Assembly: GCA_030705695.1 (NCBI GenBank)
Contig: JAUZPX010000087.1
Location: forward strand, 1 to 7,560
Length of the DNA stretch: 7,560 nt
Direction: 5' to 3'
Source of the DNA: Bacillota bacterium
GTDB taxonomy: Bacteria; Bacillota; Clostridia; Oscillospirales; Acutalibacteraceae
In this document: positions 1 through 5,863 of the stretch, one piece after another
Numbering within the stretch: the first letter of the stretch is position 1
Layout: each line of letters opens with the position of its first letter
The notes under the pieces: generated by a model
What the model saw: the letters and a program-made list of their open reading frames with translations, nothing else
Database searches by the model: none
What the model was told of the DNA's origin: nothing
Program-made: the position numbers and the translations under genes

Positions 1-564
1 AATATGATTTTTGAGAAGCTGTACCTGGTCCATGGAACTTGAAATAATTCTCATTGTTGCTGTATTATCTCCTTCTTTGAACTTTTCACAAGAACAGCTC
101 AATGACTTACTAGGATCACGGCCCAGCATTTGTTCACAAAGCATAACACGTGCTAGCTGATGAGGAAAAGTCATCCTCGACATTGACATTCTATAATTGG
201 CAGACGCCTTAACATTATCAGATATTCCGAATGACCCGCCGATAATAAAATCAATGCTGCTTTTCCCTGAAAGAGAGATATCCTCAATCTGCTTTGAAAG
301 CTTTTCTGACGATACTGCTTCGCCTTCAATGCAAAGAGCAACAACATAAGAATTTTTACCGATTTTGCTAAGTATTCGGCTTCCTTCTGCATGCAATCCT
401 GCTTGAATTTGAGCTTGTGACGGATTATCGGGCAAGCGTTCCTCATCAATTTCGATAATATTGAATTTACAAAAAGGCGTGAGTCTCTTAGCATATTCGC
501 CGCAGGCATCACGCCAAAATTTTTCTTTTAATTTGCCTATACAAATCAGATTGACCGTTATCAT
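1..564 (-). CDS. rlmH: RlmH, 23S rRNA (pseudouridine1915-N3)-methyltransferase; 3'-partial with aberrant C-terminus
   Basis: RlmH is a SPOUT-fold dimer that uses S-adenosylmethionine to methylate N3 of pseudouridine 1915 in helix 69 of 23S rRNA on the 70S ribosome. The ATG is at 564 and a GGAG site lies 7 nt upstream. The start MITVNLICIGKLKEKFW, the SAM-knot motif GGSFGIS (residues 109-115) and MTFPHQLARV (131-140) are diagnostic. Known family members are about 155-160 aa and end roughly EQ-IYRAF...PYHK; the final Tyr-His-Lys is important for catalysis. Here the match stops after E144-Q145. The frame then stays open for 43 more codons to the window edge (at least 188 aa) with unrelated sequence beginning MLGRDPSKSL and rich in Ser/Cys. 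The gene lies 18 bp after the MBL hydrolase gene and probably shares its transcript. The identity of the N-terminal 145 residues is near certain. Whether the product is active, fused or broken is open. Confidence 0.9.
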   Translation of the reverse strand, partial: MITVNLICIGKLKEKFWRDACGEYAKRLTPFCKFNIIEIDEERLPDNPSQAQIQAGLHAEGSRILSKIGKNSYVVALCIEGEAVSSEKLSKQIEDISLSGKSSIDFIIGGSFGISDNVKASANYRMSMSRMTFPHQLARVMLCEQMLGRDPSKSLSCSCEKFKEGDNTATMRIISSSMDQVQLLKNHI

Positions 565-582
565 AACTTTGCTCCGAATCTT

Positions 583-1374
583 TTAAAAAACAATAAAATC
601 TCCTTTTGTTTGTACAGGAGCAACACTCAGCGTGAAATCAATATCGACTTGCATTTTACTTGATTTCAGTGACATAAGCGCAGCCTGTATTGCAAGTTCC
701 GGAAGATTATTTTCAGCGCTTAAATGAGCAAGCAAAAAACGAGTCGTTCCGTTTTTTACAAGATTGGGTAATATACTTGCACACGCTTCGTTAGATAAAT
801 GCCCGCAATCAGATAAAATCCTTCGCTTTAGCTGATACGGATATGAACCGTTTTGAAGCATACGTACATCATGGTTTGATTCTATAACCACAACATCACA
901 TCCGTAAGCGGAAGTCAACACTTCATCAGAAATGTGACCTAGATCGGTTGCGAAAGCGATCTTCCGTCCGTCAGGCATATTGATTTTAAACCCACAGCTT
1001 TCACGGCTGTCATGGGATGTACGGAACTTATCTACAGACACCTCGCCAACAGTCACAGGTTTATCGTCCATGGCAGTATAACTTACTCTGGCATCGACAA
1101 AACTATATTCATGCATTGCTTCAAGTGTACCTTTTGTAGAGTAAACAGGAATTTTATGTTTACCTGCAAAAACATTTAATCCCCGAATATGGTCGCTGTG
1201 TTCGTGTGTTATAAAAATAGCACGAACAGAATTAATATCGATTTGGTTCATATGAAGCGCCTCAGAGATTTGTTTGGCACTTCGACCGGCATCGATTAAT
1301 ATGCCTGATGAACTGCTCGATATGTAATAGCAATTACCTTTGCTTCCGCTGAACAACGGATAAAGCCGTGCCAA
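583..1374 (-). CDS. YycJ/WalJ-family metallo-beta-lactamase-fold hydrolase
   Basis: This is a cytoplasmic MBL-fold metallohydrolase of the YycJ (WalJ) type, a family with proposed nuclease or DNA-repair and cell-wall-linked roles in Firmicutes. The exact substrate is not established here. The signature ITHEHSDH (HxHxDH) gives H57, H59, D61 and H62. The distal metal ligands are consistent with FATDLGH (D144, H147) and GHLS (H192). The N-terminus ARLYPLFSGSKGN is characteristic of the family. I chose the TTG at 1374 (263 aa): it has a GGTGAT Shine-Dalgarno match 7 nt after its GG, and homologues begin at about this point. An ATG six codons upstream (1392) is possible, but it has no ribosome site and sits just after the U-tract of a terminator-like hairpin. 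The gene lies between murA and rlmH. With no convincing promoter of its own, it probably depends on read-through from murA. Confidence 0.9.
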   Translation of the reverse strand: MARLYPLFSGSKGNCYYISSSSSGILIDAGRSAKQISEALHMNQIDINSVRAIFITHEHSDHIRGLNVFAGKHKIPVYSTKGTLEAMHEYSFVDARVSYTAMDDKPVTVGEVSVDKFRTSHDSRESCGFKINMPDGRKIAFATDLGHISDEVLTSAYGCDVVVIESNHDVRMLQNGSYPYQLKRRILSDCGHLSNEACASILPNLVKNGTTRFLLAHLSAENNLPELAIQAALMSLKSSKMQVDIDFTLSVAPVQTKGDFIVF

Positions 1375-1399
1375 AAAATCACCACACTTCATTAAAATT

Positions 1400-1425
1400 G
1401 AAAAAAGGGCGGAAATACTCCACCC
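1400..1425 (-). terminator. Intrinsic terminator or attenuator after murA
   Basis: On the minus strand, GGGTGGA (1425-1419), loop GTATT and TCCGCCC (1413-1407) form a 7-bp stem with one G-U pair, followed directly by TTTTTT (1406-1401). This is a standard Rho-independent terminator shape, 17 nt after the murA stop codon. Its U-tract ends only 26 nt before the TTG chosen for the downstream hydrolase gene. It is therefore either a leaky terminator that lowers expression of the hydrolase and rlmH relative to murA, or the downstream genes have a promoter I could not find. Confidence 0.65.
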
Positions 1426-1441
1426 AATTGTTACTTGCTAT

Positions 1442-2731
1442 TTACGCAATATCAGCGGTTTCAACTTCAGCAATAACTCTCTCTTTGCAGATTTCAGCAC
1501 CCAATGAAGTCAACTTTCCGATAATATCTTCGTATCCTCGTTCAATATATTCTACATTATCGATTTCTGTAATACCTTTGGCACAAAGTCCTGCAATAAT
1601 CATTGCTGCCCCAGCACGTAAATCGTGTGCACGAATATTTGCGGCAGTCAGGTCGCTTACACCCTCAATAATCGCCAAACGGCCATCAGCGGAAATATGA
1701 GCTCCCATACGACAAAGCTCGCTGATATATTGGAAACGGTTATCCCAAACACTTTCGTTAATAATACTTGTACCGGCTATTGTGGACAGCAGTGTGGCAA
1801 ATTGCGGTTGCATGTCTGTCGGAAATCCCGGGTGAGGCATTGTTTTAATATTGCAACGATGAAGCTCTCCATCTACTTTTACTCGAACCGCTTCATCATA
1901 TTCTACAACAGTAGCACCTATTTCTCTTATTTTTGCTGTAATTGATTCAAGATGCTTGGGGATTACATTTCGTACCGTAACATCGCCCCTTGTGGCTACT
2001 GCGGCTGCCATATACGTACCTGCCTCGATTTGATCGGGTATAATCGTATATGTAGTGCCGCTTAAATGCTCTACACCTCTTATTTTAATAACATCAGTTC
2101 CTGCACCTTTAATATTTGCACCCATAGAGTTTAAAAAGTTTGCCAAATCAACAATATGCGGTTCTTTAGCGGCGTTTTCAATCACCGTTAACCCTTGCGC
2201 TTTAACAGCAGCAAGCATAATATTAATAGTGGCACCGACAGAAACAACGTCCAAGTAAACATTGCCGCCCGTTAAAGCTTCGGCAGAAACATCAATAACC
2301 GCACCATTGACAAGCTCATGCTTAACTCCCAAAACTTGAAAGCCTTTTAAGTGTTGTTCAATCGGACGGACACCGAAATCACAACCTCCAGGCATTGCTA
2401 CTTTGGCACATCCGAATTTTCCGACCAAAGCACCAAGTAAATAATATGAGGCTCGCATTTCTCTTATTTGTTCTGAGATTGCCACAGGTTCTTTAATTTT
2501 TGTGGCATCGATTTCCAGTGTCATTTTATTGATACGCTTAACATTGGCTCCCATATCTTGCATTATCTTTGCAATTAATGAAACATCACTGATCAGCGGT
2601 ATATTTTCGATTCTGCAAGGACCGTCAGCCAAAATCGTTGCCGGAATGATGGCAACCGCAGCATTTTTAGCACCGCTGATATTGACTTCGCCCACTAAGC
2701 TTTTCCCACCGTTGATAACATATTTATCCAA
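1442..2731 (-). CDS. murA: MurA, UDP-N-acetylglucosamine 1-carboxyvinyltransferase
   Basis: MurA transfers enolpyruvate from phosphoenolpyruvate to UDP-GlcNAc, the first committed cytoplasmic step of peptidoglycan synthesis. The open frame begins at TTG 2752, but the TTG at 2731 is the better start. It has GGAG 8 nt upstream, gives the usual opening (M)DKYVINGG, and yields 429 aa, close to the family's 417-435. In that numbering K22 and N23 lie in SGAKN. The catalytic cysteine is C117 in PGGCDFGVRP, so the fosfomycin target residue is intact. D306 lies in FPTDMQ and R398 in ERGYE. These match the known E. coli active-site residues K22, N23, C115, D305 and R397 in order. Firmicutes often carry two paralogues (MurA/MurA2 or MurAA/MurAB), and I cannot say which this is. 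The gene has its own strong promoter about 180 nt upstream and a terminator-like hairpin just downstream. Confidence 0.96.
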   Translation of the reverse strand: MDKYVINGGKSLVGEVNISGAKNAAVAIIPATILADGPCRIENIPLISDVSLIAKIMQDMGANVKRINKMTLEIDATKIKEPVAISEQIREMRASYYLLGALVGKFGCAKVAMPGGCDFGVRPIEQHLKGFQVLGVKHELVNGAVIDVSAEALTGGNVYLDVVSVGATINIMLAAVKAQGLTVIENAAKEPHIVDLANFLNSMGANIKGAGTDVIKIRGVEHLSGTTYTIIPDQIEAGTYMAAAVATRGDVTVRNVIPKHLESITAKIREIGATVVEYDEAVRVKVDGELHRCNIKTMPHPGFPTDMQPQFATLLSTIAGTSIINESVWDNRFQYISELCRMGAHISADGRLAIIEGVSDLTAANIRAHDLRAGAAMIIAGLCAKGITEIDNVEYIERGYEDIIGKLTSLGAEICKERVIAEVETADIA

Positions 2732-2913
2732 GTAGGTCACTCCAATACTCAATTAATTCTGAGAATTTTAATTTAATTCATATTTGTATTTTTAATCATG
2801 TTCGCTAAAATATACAGCAAAACAAGTGGTTGTCATACTTTAACTTTTTATTGATTCTTAACAATCTGAAAGCTTGTTCTTTATAATAATATACAAAATA
2901 TATTACCTACAAA

Positions 2914-2942
2914 ATGATAATACAAACCCCAATTATTGTCAA
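2914..2942 (-). promoter_or_regulatory. Sigma-A-type promoter of murA
   Basis: On the minus strand there is a perfect TTGACA (2942-2937), a 17-nt spacer and TATCAT (2919-2914). Transcription would begin near 2907, giving a leader of about 175 nt before the preferred murA start at 2731. This is unusually long for a housekeeping gene and AT-rich. I found no recognisable riboswitch in it; the only symmetry is a short AATTCT-G-AGAATT palindrome at 2755-2767. Confidence 0.75.
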
Positions 2943-2948
2943 CTCTAT

Positions 2949-2974
2949 TTTACATAATAAATATGTAATTTTTT
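2949..2974. repeat. Inverted repeat upstream of the murA promoter
   Basis: TTACAT (2951-2956), a 7-nt spacer and ATGTAA (2964-2969) form a short inverted repeat between the comM stop codon and the murA -35 box. On the plus strand a run of seven T follows, but no plus-strand gene enters from the left. On the minus strand it lacks a U-tract, so it is a poor comM terminator. It could be a regulator site or chance symmetry in AT-rich DNA. Low certainty. Confidence 0.25.
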
Positions 2975-2984
2975 TCAAATAATT

Positions 2985-4517
2985 TTATTGATGTTTTCCC
3001 CAGTATTTTCTGTCAAGACTTCGATATTGCACAGCTTCTGCTATATGAGACGCTTTTATAGTTTCACTTTCATCTAAATCCGCAATTGTTCGGGCTACTT
3101 TTAATATGCGATCATACGCTCTGGCAGATAATCCCATTTTTTCAAAGGCGGATTTTAATAGGCTGTTGGCATTTGGCTCCAGAACACAAATTTTCGTAAG
3201 ATTATTGGGTAATAAACGTGCATTACAAGGAATATTCGTTCCTTGTAATCTTTCAGTTTGAATTTTTCTTGCTCTGTTAACACGTTCACGTATCGCACTT
3301 GAAGGTTCAGCGCTCACACCTGCGGAAAGCTCGTCAAAATCTACTGGCGGTACTTCCACATGGATATCCAAACGATCAAGCAAAGGTCCCGAAACCCTAT
3401 TTAAATAGCGGTCCACTGCCATATCGCTGCAAGTACACTTACGAACGGGATGATTAAAAAAACCACACGGACATGGGTTCATAGCAGCAATAAGCATAAC
3501 CGAGCACGGATAGCTTAACGTACCCGATGCTCTGGAAATTGTAACAGTTCCGTCCTCAATCGGCTGACGTAGAACTTCCATGGCTGAACGGGAAAATTCA
3601 GGCAATTCATCAAGAAACAAAACTCCGTTATGTGCAAGAGAAATTTCACCAGGCCGAGGAATCGTTCCTCCTCCAGAAAGTCCTGCCGGTGATACCGTAT
3701 GATGCGGTGCACGAAACGGACGCTCGGTTATAAGAGATTCGCCTGTCGGCAAGCATCCTGCAACCGAATGTATTTTTGTGGTTTCGATCGTCTCTTGAAA
3801 CGTCATGTCTGGCAAAATTGACGGCACTCGTTTTGCAAGCATACTTTTACCAGCCCCGGGAGGACCAATCAATAATATATTATGCCCGCCAGCCGCTGCT
3901 ATTTCCAATGCACGTTTTGCTTCAAACTGCCCACGAACCTGCGAAAAGTCATGAAGCTGAAAATAGTCTTCTTTTGACTTTGAATCGTTTTTTGCAGAGA
4001 CAATTTGTCTTTGACCTGTTAGATGCATATACAAACTTTCAATGTCTTTTACAGCAAAAACATTGATGCCTTCCACAACAGCGGCTTCGCTGCCATTTTG
4101 TTGAGGAACAAAAATATTTTTATATCCCATGCTTTGGGCAAGAATTGCCATCGGCAATACGCCGTTAATGCGTCTTACTTCGCCGCTTAAAGAAACTTCG
4201 CCGATAAAAACCGAATCACTGAGATCCGTTGAAATTTGCTCCGTAGCTGAAAGCAATGCAATTAAAATCGGAAGATCGTATAAAGGTCCTTGTTTGCGAA
4301 TATCAGCTGGTGCCAGATTAATGGTGATACGTCCTCCTGGGAATTCAAATCCGCAGTTTCGCATTGCTGAGCGTACTCTGTCGCGTGATTCCTTAACGGC
4401 AGCGTCAGGAAGTCCTACAATATCAAATGCAGGAAGCCCGGGAGACAGATCTGCTTCTGCCTGCACCATAAATGCATCCAATCCAAAAAGCCCTACACTG
4501 TTAATATGAACAACCAT
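2985..4517 (-). CDS. comM: ComM/YifB-family Mg-chelatase-like AAA+ ATPase
   Basis: This family has an N-terminal ChlI (Lon-protease-like) domain, a central AAA+ Mg-chelatase domain and a C-terminal helical domain. Gammaproteobacterial ComM is a hexameric branch-migration helicase that aids natural transformation; the role in Clostridia is less clear. With the ATG at 4517 the protein is 510 aa, the usual family size, and opens MVVHINSVGLFGLDAF. The N-domain carries GLPAFDIVGLPDAAVKESR. Walker A is GPPGAGKS (218-225) and Walker B VLFLDE (299-304). NPCPCG and KCTC supply a four-cysteine cluster (C349, C351, C361, C363). The C-terminal RAYDRILKVARTIADL is typical. A TTG five codons upstream (4532) is the longer alternative; GGTGG 4 nt before the ATG favours the shorter one. 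The gene is divergent from sigH. It lies ahead of murA on the same strand but is separated from it by 250 bp with a promoter, so it is probably its own unit. Confidence 0.95.
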   Translation of the reverse strand: MVVHINSVGLFGLDAFMVQAEADLSPGLPAFDIVGLPDAAVKESRDRVRSAMRNCGFEFPGGRITINLAPADIRKQGPLYDLPILIALLSATEQISTDLSDSVFIGEVSLSGEVRRINGVLPMAILAQSMGYKNIFVPQQNGSEAAVVEGINVFAVKDIESLYMHLTGQRQIVSAKNDSKSKEDYFQLHDFSQVRGQFEAKRALEIAAAGGHNILLIGPPGAGKSMLAKRVPSILPDMTFQETIETTKIHSVAGCLPTGESLITERPFRAPHHTVSPAGLSGGGTIPRPGEISLAHNGVLFLDELPEFSRSAMEVLRQPIEDGTVTISRASGTLSYPCSVMLIAAMNPCPCGFFNHPVRKCTCSDMAVDRYLNRVSGPLLDRLDIHVEVPPVDFDELSAGVSAEPSSAIRERVNRARKIQTERLQGTNIPCNARLLPNNLTKICVLEPNANSLLKSAFEKMGLSARAYDRILKVARTIADLDESETIKASHIAEAVQYRSLDRKYWGKHQ

Positions 4518-4548
4518 TTTGCCACCATCCAAAATTATTAATGATAAT

Positions 4549-4577
4549 ATTAAACATCATAATGTAATAATTTTCAA
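4549..4577 (-). promoter_or_regulatory. Probable comM promoter
   Basis: On the minus strand TTGAAA (4577-4572), a 17-nt spacer and TTTAAT (4554-4549) fit a sigma-A promoter, with a leader of about 25 nt before the comM ATG. The region is very AT-rich, so chance matches are likely. I see no SigH-type (GGAAT/GAAT) or competence-box sequence here. Confidence 0.45.
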
Positions 4578-4647
4578 CAATTTAACCTAATTTTTTACAA
4601 AAATTAATGAAACTTAAACTAATTTTTAGTCTAATCATAAAATTTTA

Positions 4648-4676
4648 TTGACTTTTTCATTCTGTTGTTGTATTAT
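4648..4676 (+). promoter_or_regulatory. Sigma-A-type promoter of sigH
   Basis: TTGACT (4648-4653), a 17-nt spacer and TATTAT (4671-4676) give a strong housekeeping promoter. The start of transcription should fall near 4683, leaving a leader of about 28 nt that holds the GAGGTGG ribosome site. The sigma factor thus seems to be made by the vegetative polymerase, with no obvious autoregulation. Confidence 0.75.
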
Positions 4677-4710
4677 GACCTTACTAAGACTCAATACATG
4701 ATGAGGTGGT

Positions 4711-5298
4711 ATGGTGCAAAGCGCTCAATCAGACAGCCGATACAAGTCATGTTCTGATTCTGCTTTGACAACTCTCATAAAAAGCGGCGATAATGTAGCT
4801 TTTAATGAACTTACTGCCCGTTATATTTATTTGATTCGAAAAAAAACTTCCGATTTTCATGTTGAAGGTTTTGAATCAGATGATCTTATGCAAGAAGGTT
4901 TAATGGGACTTTTATCCGCTGCTAAAAGTTATGACCCAAATAGCCCCACAAAATTTTCAACTTATGCTGCCGTTTGCATTGAACGAAGACTTTTAACAGT
5001 TTGCCGAGGAGCACAACGCCAAAAGCATATTCCCTTAAACCGCTCCTTATCGTTAAATGATTCCATTGTAATTGATACCATTGATCTTTCTTCAGACCCA
5101 ATGGAAAAAATACTCATCAATGAAGCAACAGAAGATTTATTGCAAAGAGTCAAGAAAACTTTTTCTGTTATGGAAAGCAAGGTTTTTTCCGACTATCTTT
5201 CAGGATTAAGTTACAGTGAAATTGCAAAAAAGCTTGCTGTTTCAGAAAAATCCGTAGATAATGCGTTACAGCGAATTCGAAAAAAATTAAAAAATTAA
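4711..5298 (+). CDS. sigH: SigH/Spo0H-like sigma-70 family RNA polymerase sigma factor
   Basis: This is an alternative sigma factor of 195 aa. Region 2 spans about residues 57-100 (DDLMQEGLMGLLSAAKSYDP, then the FSTYAAVCIERR core-binding and -10 recognition part). The linker motif RQKHIPLN (103-110) and a region 4 helix-turn-helix (about 160-192) ending in KSVDNALQRIRKKL are the specific hallmarks of SigH, the transition-state sigma factor that starts sporulation in Bacillus and Clostridia. In some Firmicutes SigH also drives competence genes. B. subtilis SigH is slightly longer (218 aa). The ATG at 4711 lies 4 nt after GAGG, which is tight; the next codon is GTG (4714) with an ideal 7-nt gap, so translation may start one codon later. 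The gene has its own promoter and is divergent from comM. Identity as SigH rather than a generic sigma factor is likely but rests on motif recall. Confidence 0.9.
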   Translation: MVQSAQSDSRYKSCSDSALTTLIKSGDNVAFNELTARYIYLIRKKTSDFHVEGFESDDLMQEGLMGLLSAAKSYDPNSPTKFSTYAAVCIERRLLTVCRGAQRQKHIPLNRSLSLNDSIVIDTIDLSSDPMEKILINEATEDLLQRVKKTFSVMESKVFSDYLSGLSYSEIAKKLAVSEKSVDNALQRIRKKLKN

Positions 5299-5302
5299 AA
5301 TT

Positions 5303-5320
5303 AAAGTATTTTAATACTTT
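5303..5320. repeat. 18-nt inverted repeat after sigH
   Basis: AAAGTATT (5303-5310), TT and AATACTTT (5313-5320) form a perfect 8-nt-arm inverted repeat starting 5 nt after the sigH stop codon. As RNA it gives a 7-bp AU-rich stem with a UUUA loop, but no U-tract follows, so it is at best a weak 3' hairpin. It also lies just upstream of TATATT/TATTAT (5322-5329). It could therefore be an operator-like site over a weak promoter for the downstream RNA and zinc-ribbon gene. Neither role is proven. Confidence 0.4.
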
Positions 5321-5329
5321 ATATATTAT

Positions 5330-5393
5330 GTCCCGCGTAGCTTAAAGCAGAGCGTTGAAATTCAAAGGAGATGGTGCAAGTCCGTCCCGGGAT
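5330..5393 (+). ncRNA. Candidate tRNA-like structured RNA of unknown class, 5' of a zinc-ribbon gene
   Basis: This 64-nt element is about 53% GC in much more AT-rich flanks and folds by eye as a small cloverleaf. The closing stem is GTCCCG (5330-5335) with CGGGAT (5388-5393), six pairs including one G-U. The D-like arm is GCTT (5340-5343), loop AAAGCA, GAGC (5350-5353). A stunted hairpin follows: TTGA (5355-5358), AAT, TCAA (5362-5365). The T-like arm is GATGG (5370-5374), 7-nt loop TGCAAGT, CCGTC (5382-5386), five pairs. The D-loop GCA and T-loop TGC are complementary, like a tRNA elbow. The third arm is too short for an anticodon loop and there is no encoded CCA, so it is not a working tRNA. 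It ends 35 nt before the zinc-ribbon start codon. It may be a cis-acting leader, a small RNA or a decayed tRNA. I could not place it in a known riboswitch class. Confidence 0.5.
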
Positions 5394-5428
5394 AAAAAAT
5401 TTTTATTAGCCAAAAGCGAGGTAATCAA

Positions 5429-5710
5429 ATGTACGAAGACAAAACTCTCATCTGCAAAGAATGCGGCGCTGAATTCATTTTCACCGCTGGCGAGCAAGAA
5501 TTTTACGCTTCAAAAGGTTTCGTAAATGAACCACAGAGATGTAAAGCTTGCCGTGACACCCGTAAGACTGCTGCTAAGCCTGACCGTGAAATGTTCACTG
5601 CTACTTGTGCTTCATGCGGCAAAGACGCCAAAGTTCCTTTTAAACCACGTGAAGACCGCGAAGTATATTGCAGCGAGTGCTTTGCAAAGATGAGGGAAGA
5701 ACAAGAATAA
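5429..5710 (+). CDS. Small double zinc-ribbon protein
   Basis: This 93-aa soluble protein has four CxxC pairs: C9/C12, C38/C41, C60/C63 and C81/C84. It therefore has two successive zinc ribbons, each with CxxC pairs about 17-25 residues apart. The first half (LICKECGAEF ... EPQRCKACR) resembles the probable zinc-ribbon family often named zf-trcl (Pfam). The second half is a CxxC-x17-CxxC module. The function is unknown; nucleic-acid or protein binding is only a guess. There is no signal peptide or membrane segment, and the chain is rich in Lys, Arg and Glu. The ATG is preceded by GAGG with a 7-nt gap. The gene follows the structured RNA element, may be transcribed from the sigH promoter or from a weak one near 5322, and is closed by a strong terminator. 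The ORF and zinc sites are certain. Confidence 0.9.
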   Translation: MYEDKTLICKECGAEFIFTAGEQEFYASKGFVNEPQRCKACRDTRKTAAKPDREMFTATCASCGKDAKVPFKPREDREVYCSECFAKMREEQE

Positions 5711-5744
5711 TATTTGTCTTCATCAAATATAATTCTTAGACACT

Positions 5745-5778
5745 AAACGATCTGAAGATTTCTTCAGGTCGTTTTTTT
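5745..5778 (+). terminator. Strong intrinsic terminator after the zinc-ribbon gene
   Basis: AACGATCTGAAGA and TCTTCAGGTCGTT pair over 12-13 bp with one G-U and a tiny central loop, followed by a run of seven T (5772-5778). It ends the sigH/zinc-ribbon side and isolates the next operon. A second weaker hairpin (ATATTTG, loop, CAAATAT; 5710-5730) begins right at the stop codon and may protect the 3' end. Confidence 0.9.
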
Positions 5779-5802
5779 ATTTTATATCATATTTTATTTT
5801 TC

Positions 5803-5831
5803 TTGCATATCCCAGAAAAACTGCTTATAAT
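5803..5831 (+). promoter_or_regulatory. Promoter of the DUF1858-trmK-Nif3 operon
   Basis: TTGCAT (5803-5808), a 17-nt spacer and a perfect TATAAT (5826-5831) lie right after the terminator. Transcription should start near 5838, followed by a GGAGG ribosome site (5851-5855) 8 nt before the first ATG. No operator-like repeat is visible. Confidence 0.8.
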
Positions 5832-5863
5832 AAAATCATTAAATATTCTCGGAGGAATTAAAA

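Noticed and set aside
171..512. Minus-strand ORF of 113 aa inside the rlmH region
   Set aside because: It is in a shifted frame over codons that clearly encode RlmH in the other frame, and the peptide has no family features.
1625..1945. Plus-strand ORFs antisense to murA and comM (e.g. 1625-1945, 3776-4066, 4129-4509)
   Set aside because: They are antisense shadows of well-conserved genes with no ribosome sites or recognisable domains.
2951..2976. TTACAT...ATGTAA followed by T7 as a plus-strand terminator
   Set aside because: The stem is six mostly A-T pairs and no plus-strand gene runs into it. I kept it only as a low-confidence inverted repeat.
4711..4720. ATGGTGCAA at the sigH start also occurs at 5371 in the RNA element
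   Set aside because: The match is about 10 nt with no extended similarity, so it is best treated as coincidence.
5330..5393. Functional tRNA-Phe, suggested by TTGAAAT resembling an anticodon loop with GAA
   Set aside because: The flanking bases cannot form a 5-bp anticodon stem, the arm is about 7 nt short overall, and CCA is absent.
5367..5393. Cobalamin riboswitch, because GGTGCAAGTCC resembles the B12-box region GGTGnAAnTCC
   Set aside because: The rest of the conserved core (GCnnnnCCCGC...ACTG) is missing and the element is far too short. The shared part is just a T-loop-like motif.
5371..5409. 12-codon ORF (ATG GTG CAA ... TAG) inside the tRNA-like element
   Set aside because: GGAG abuts the ATG with no spacing, and the bases are explained by the T-arm and closing stem. 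A leader peptide is not supported.
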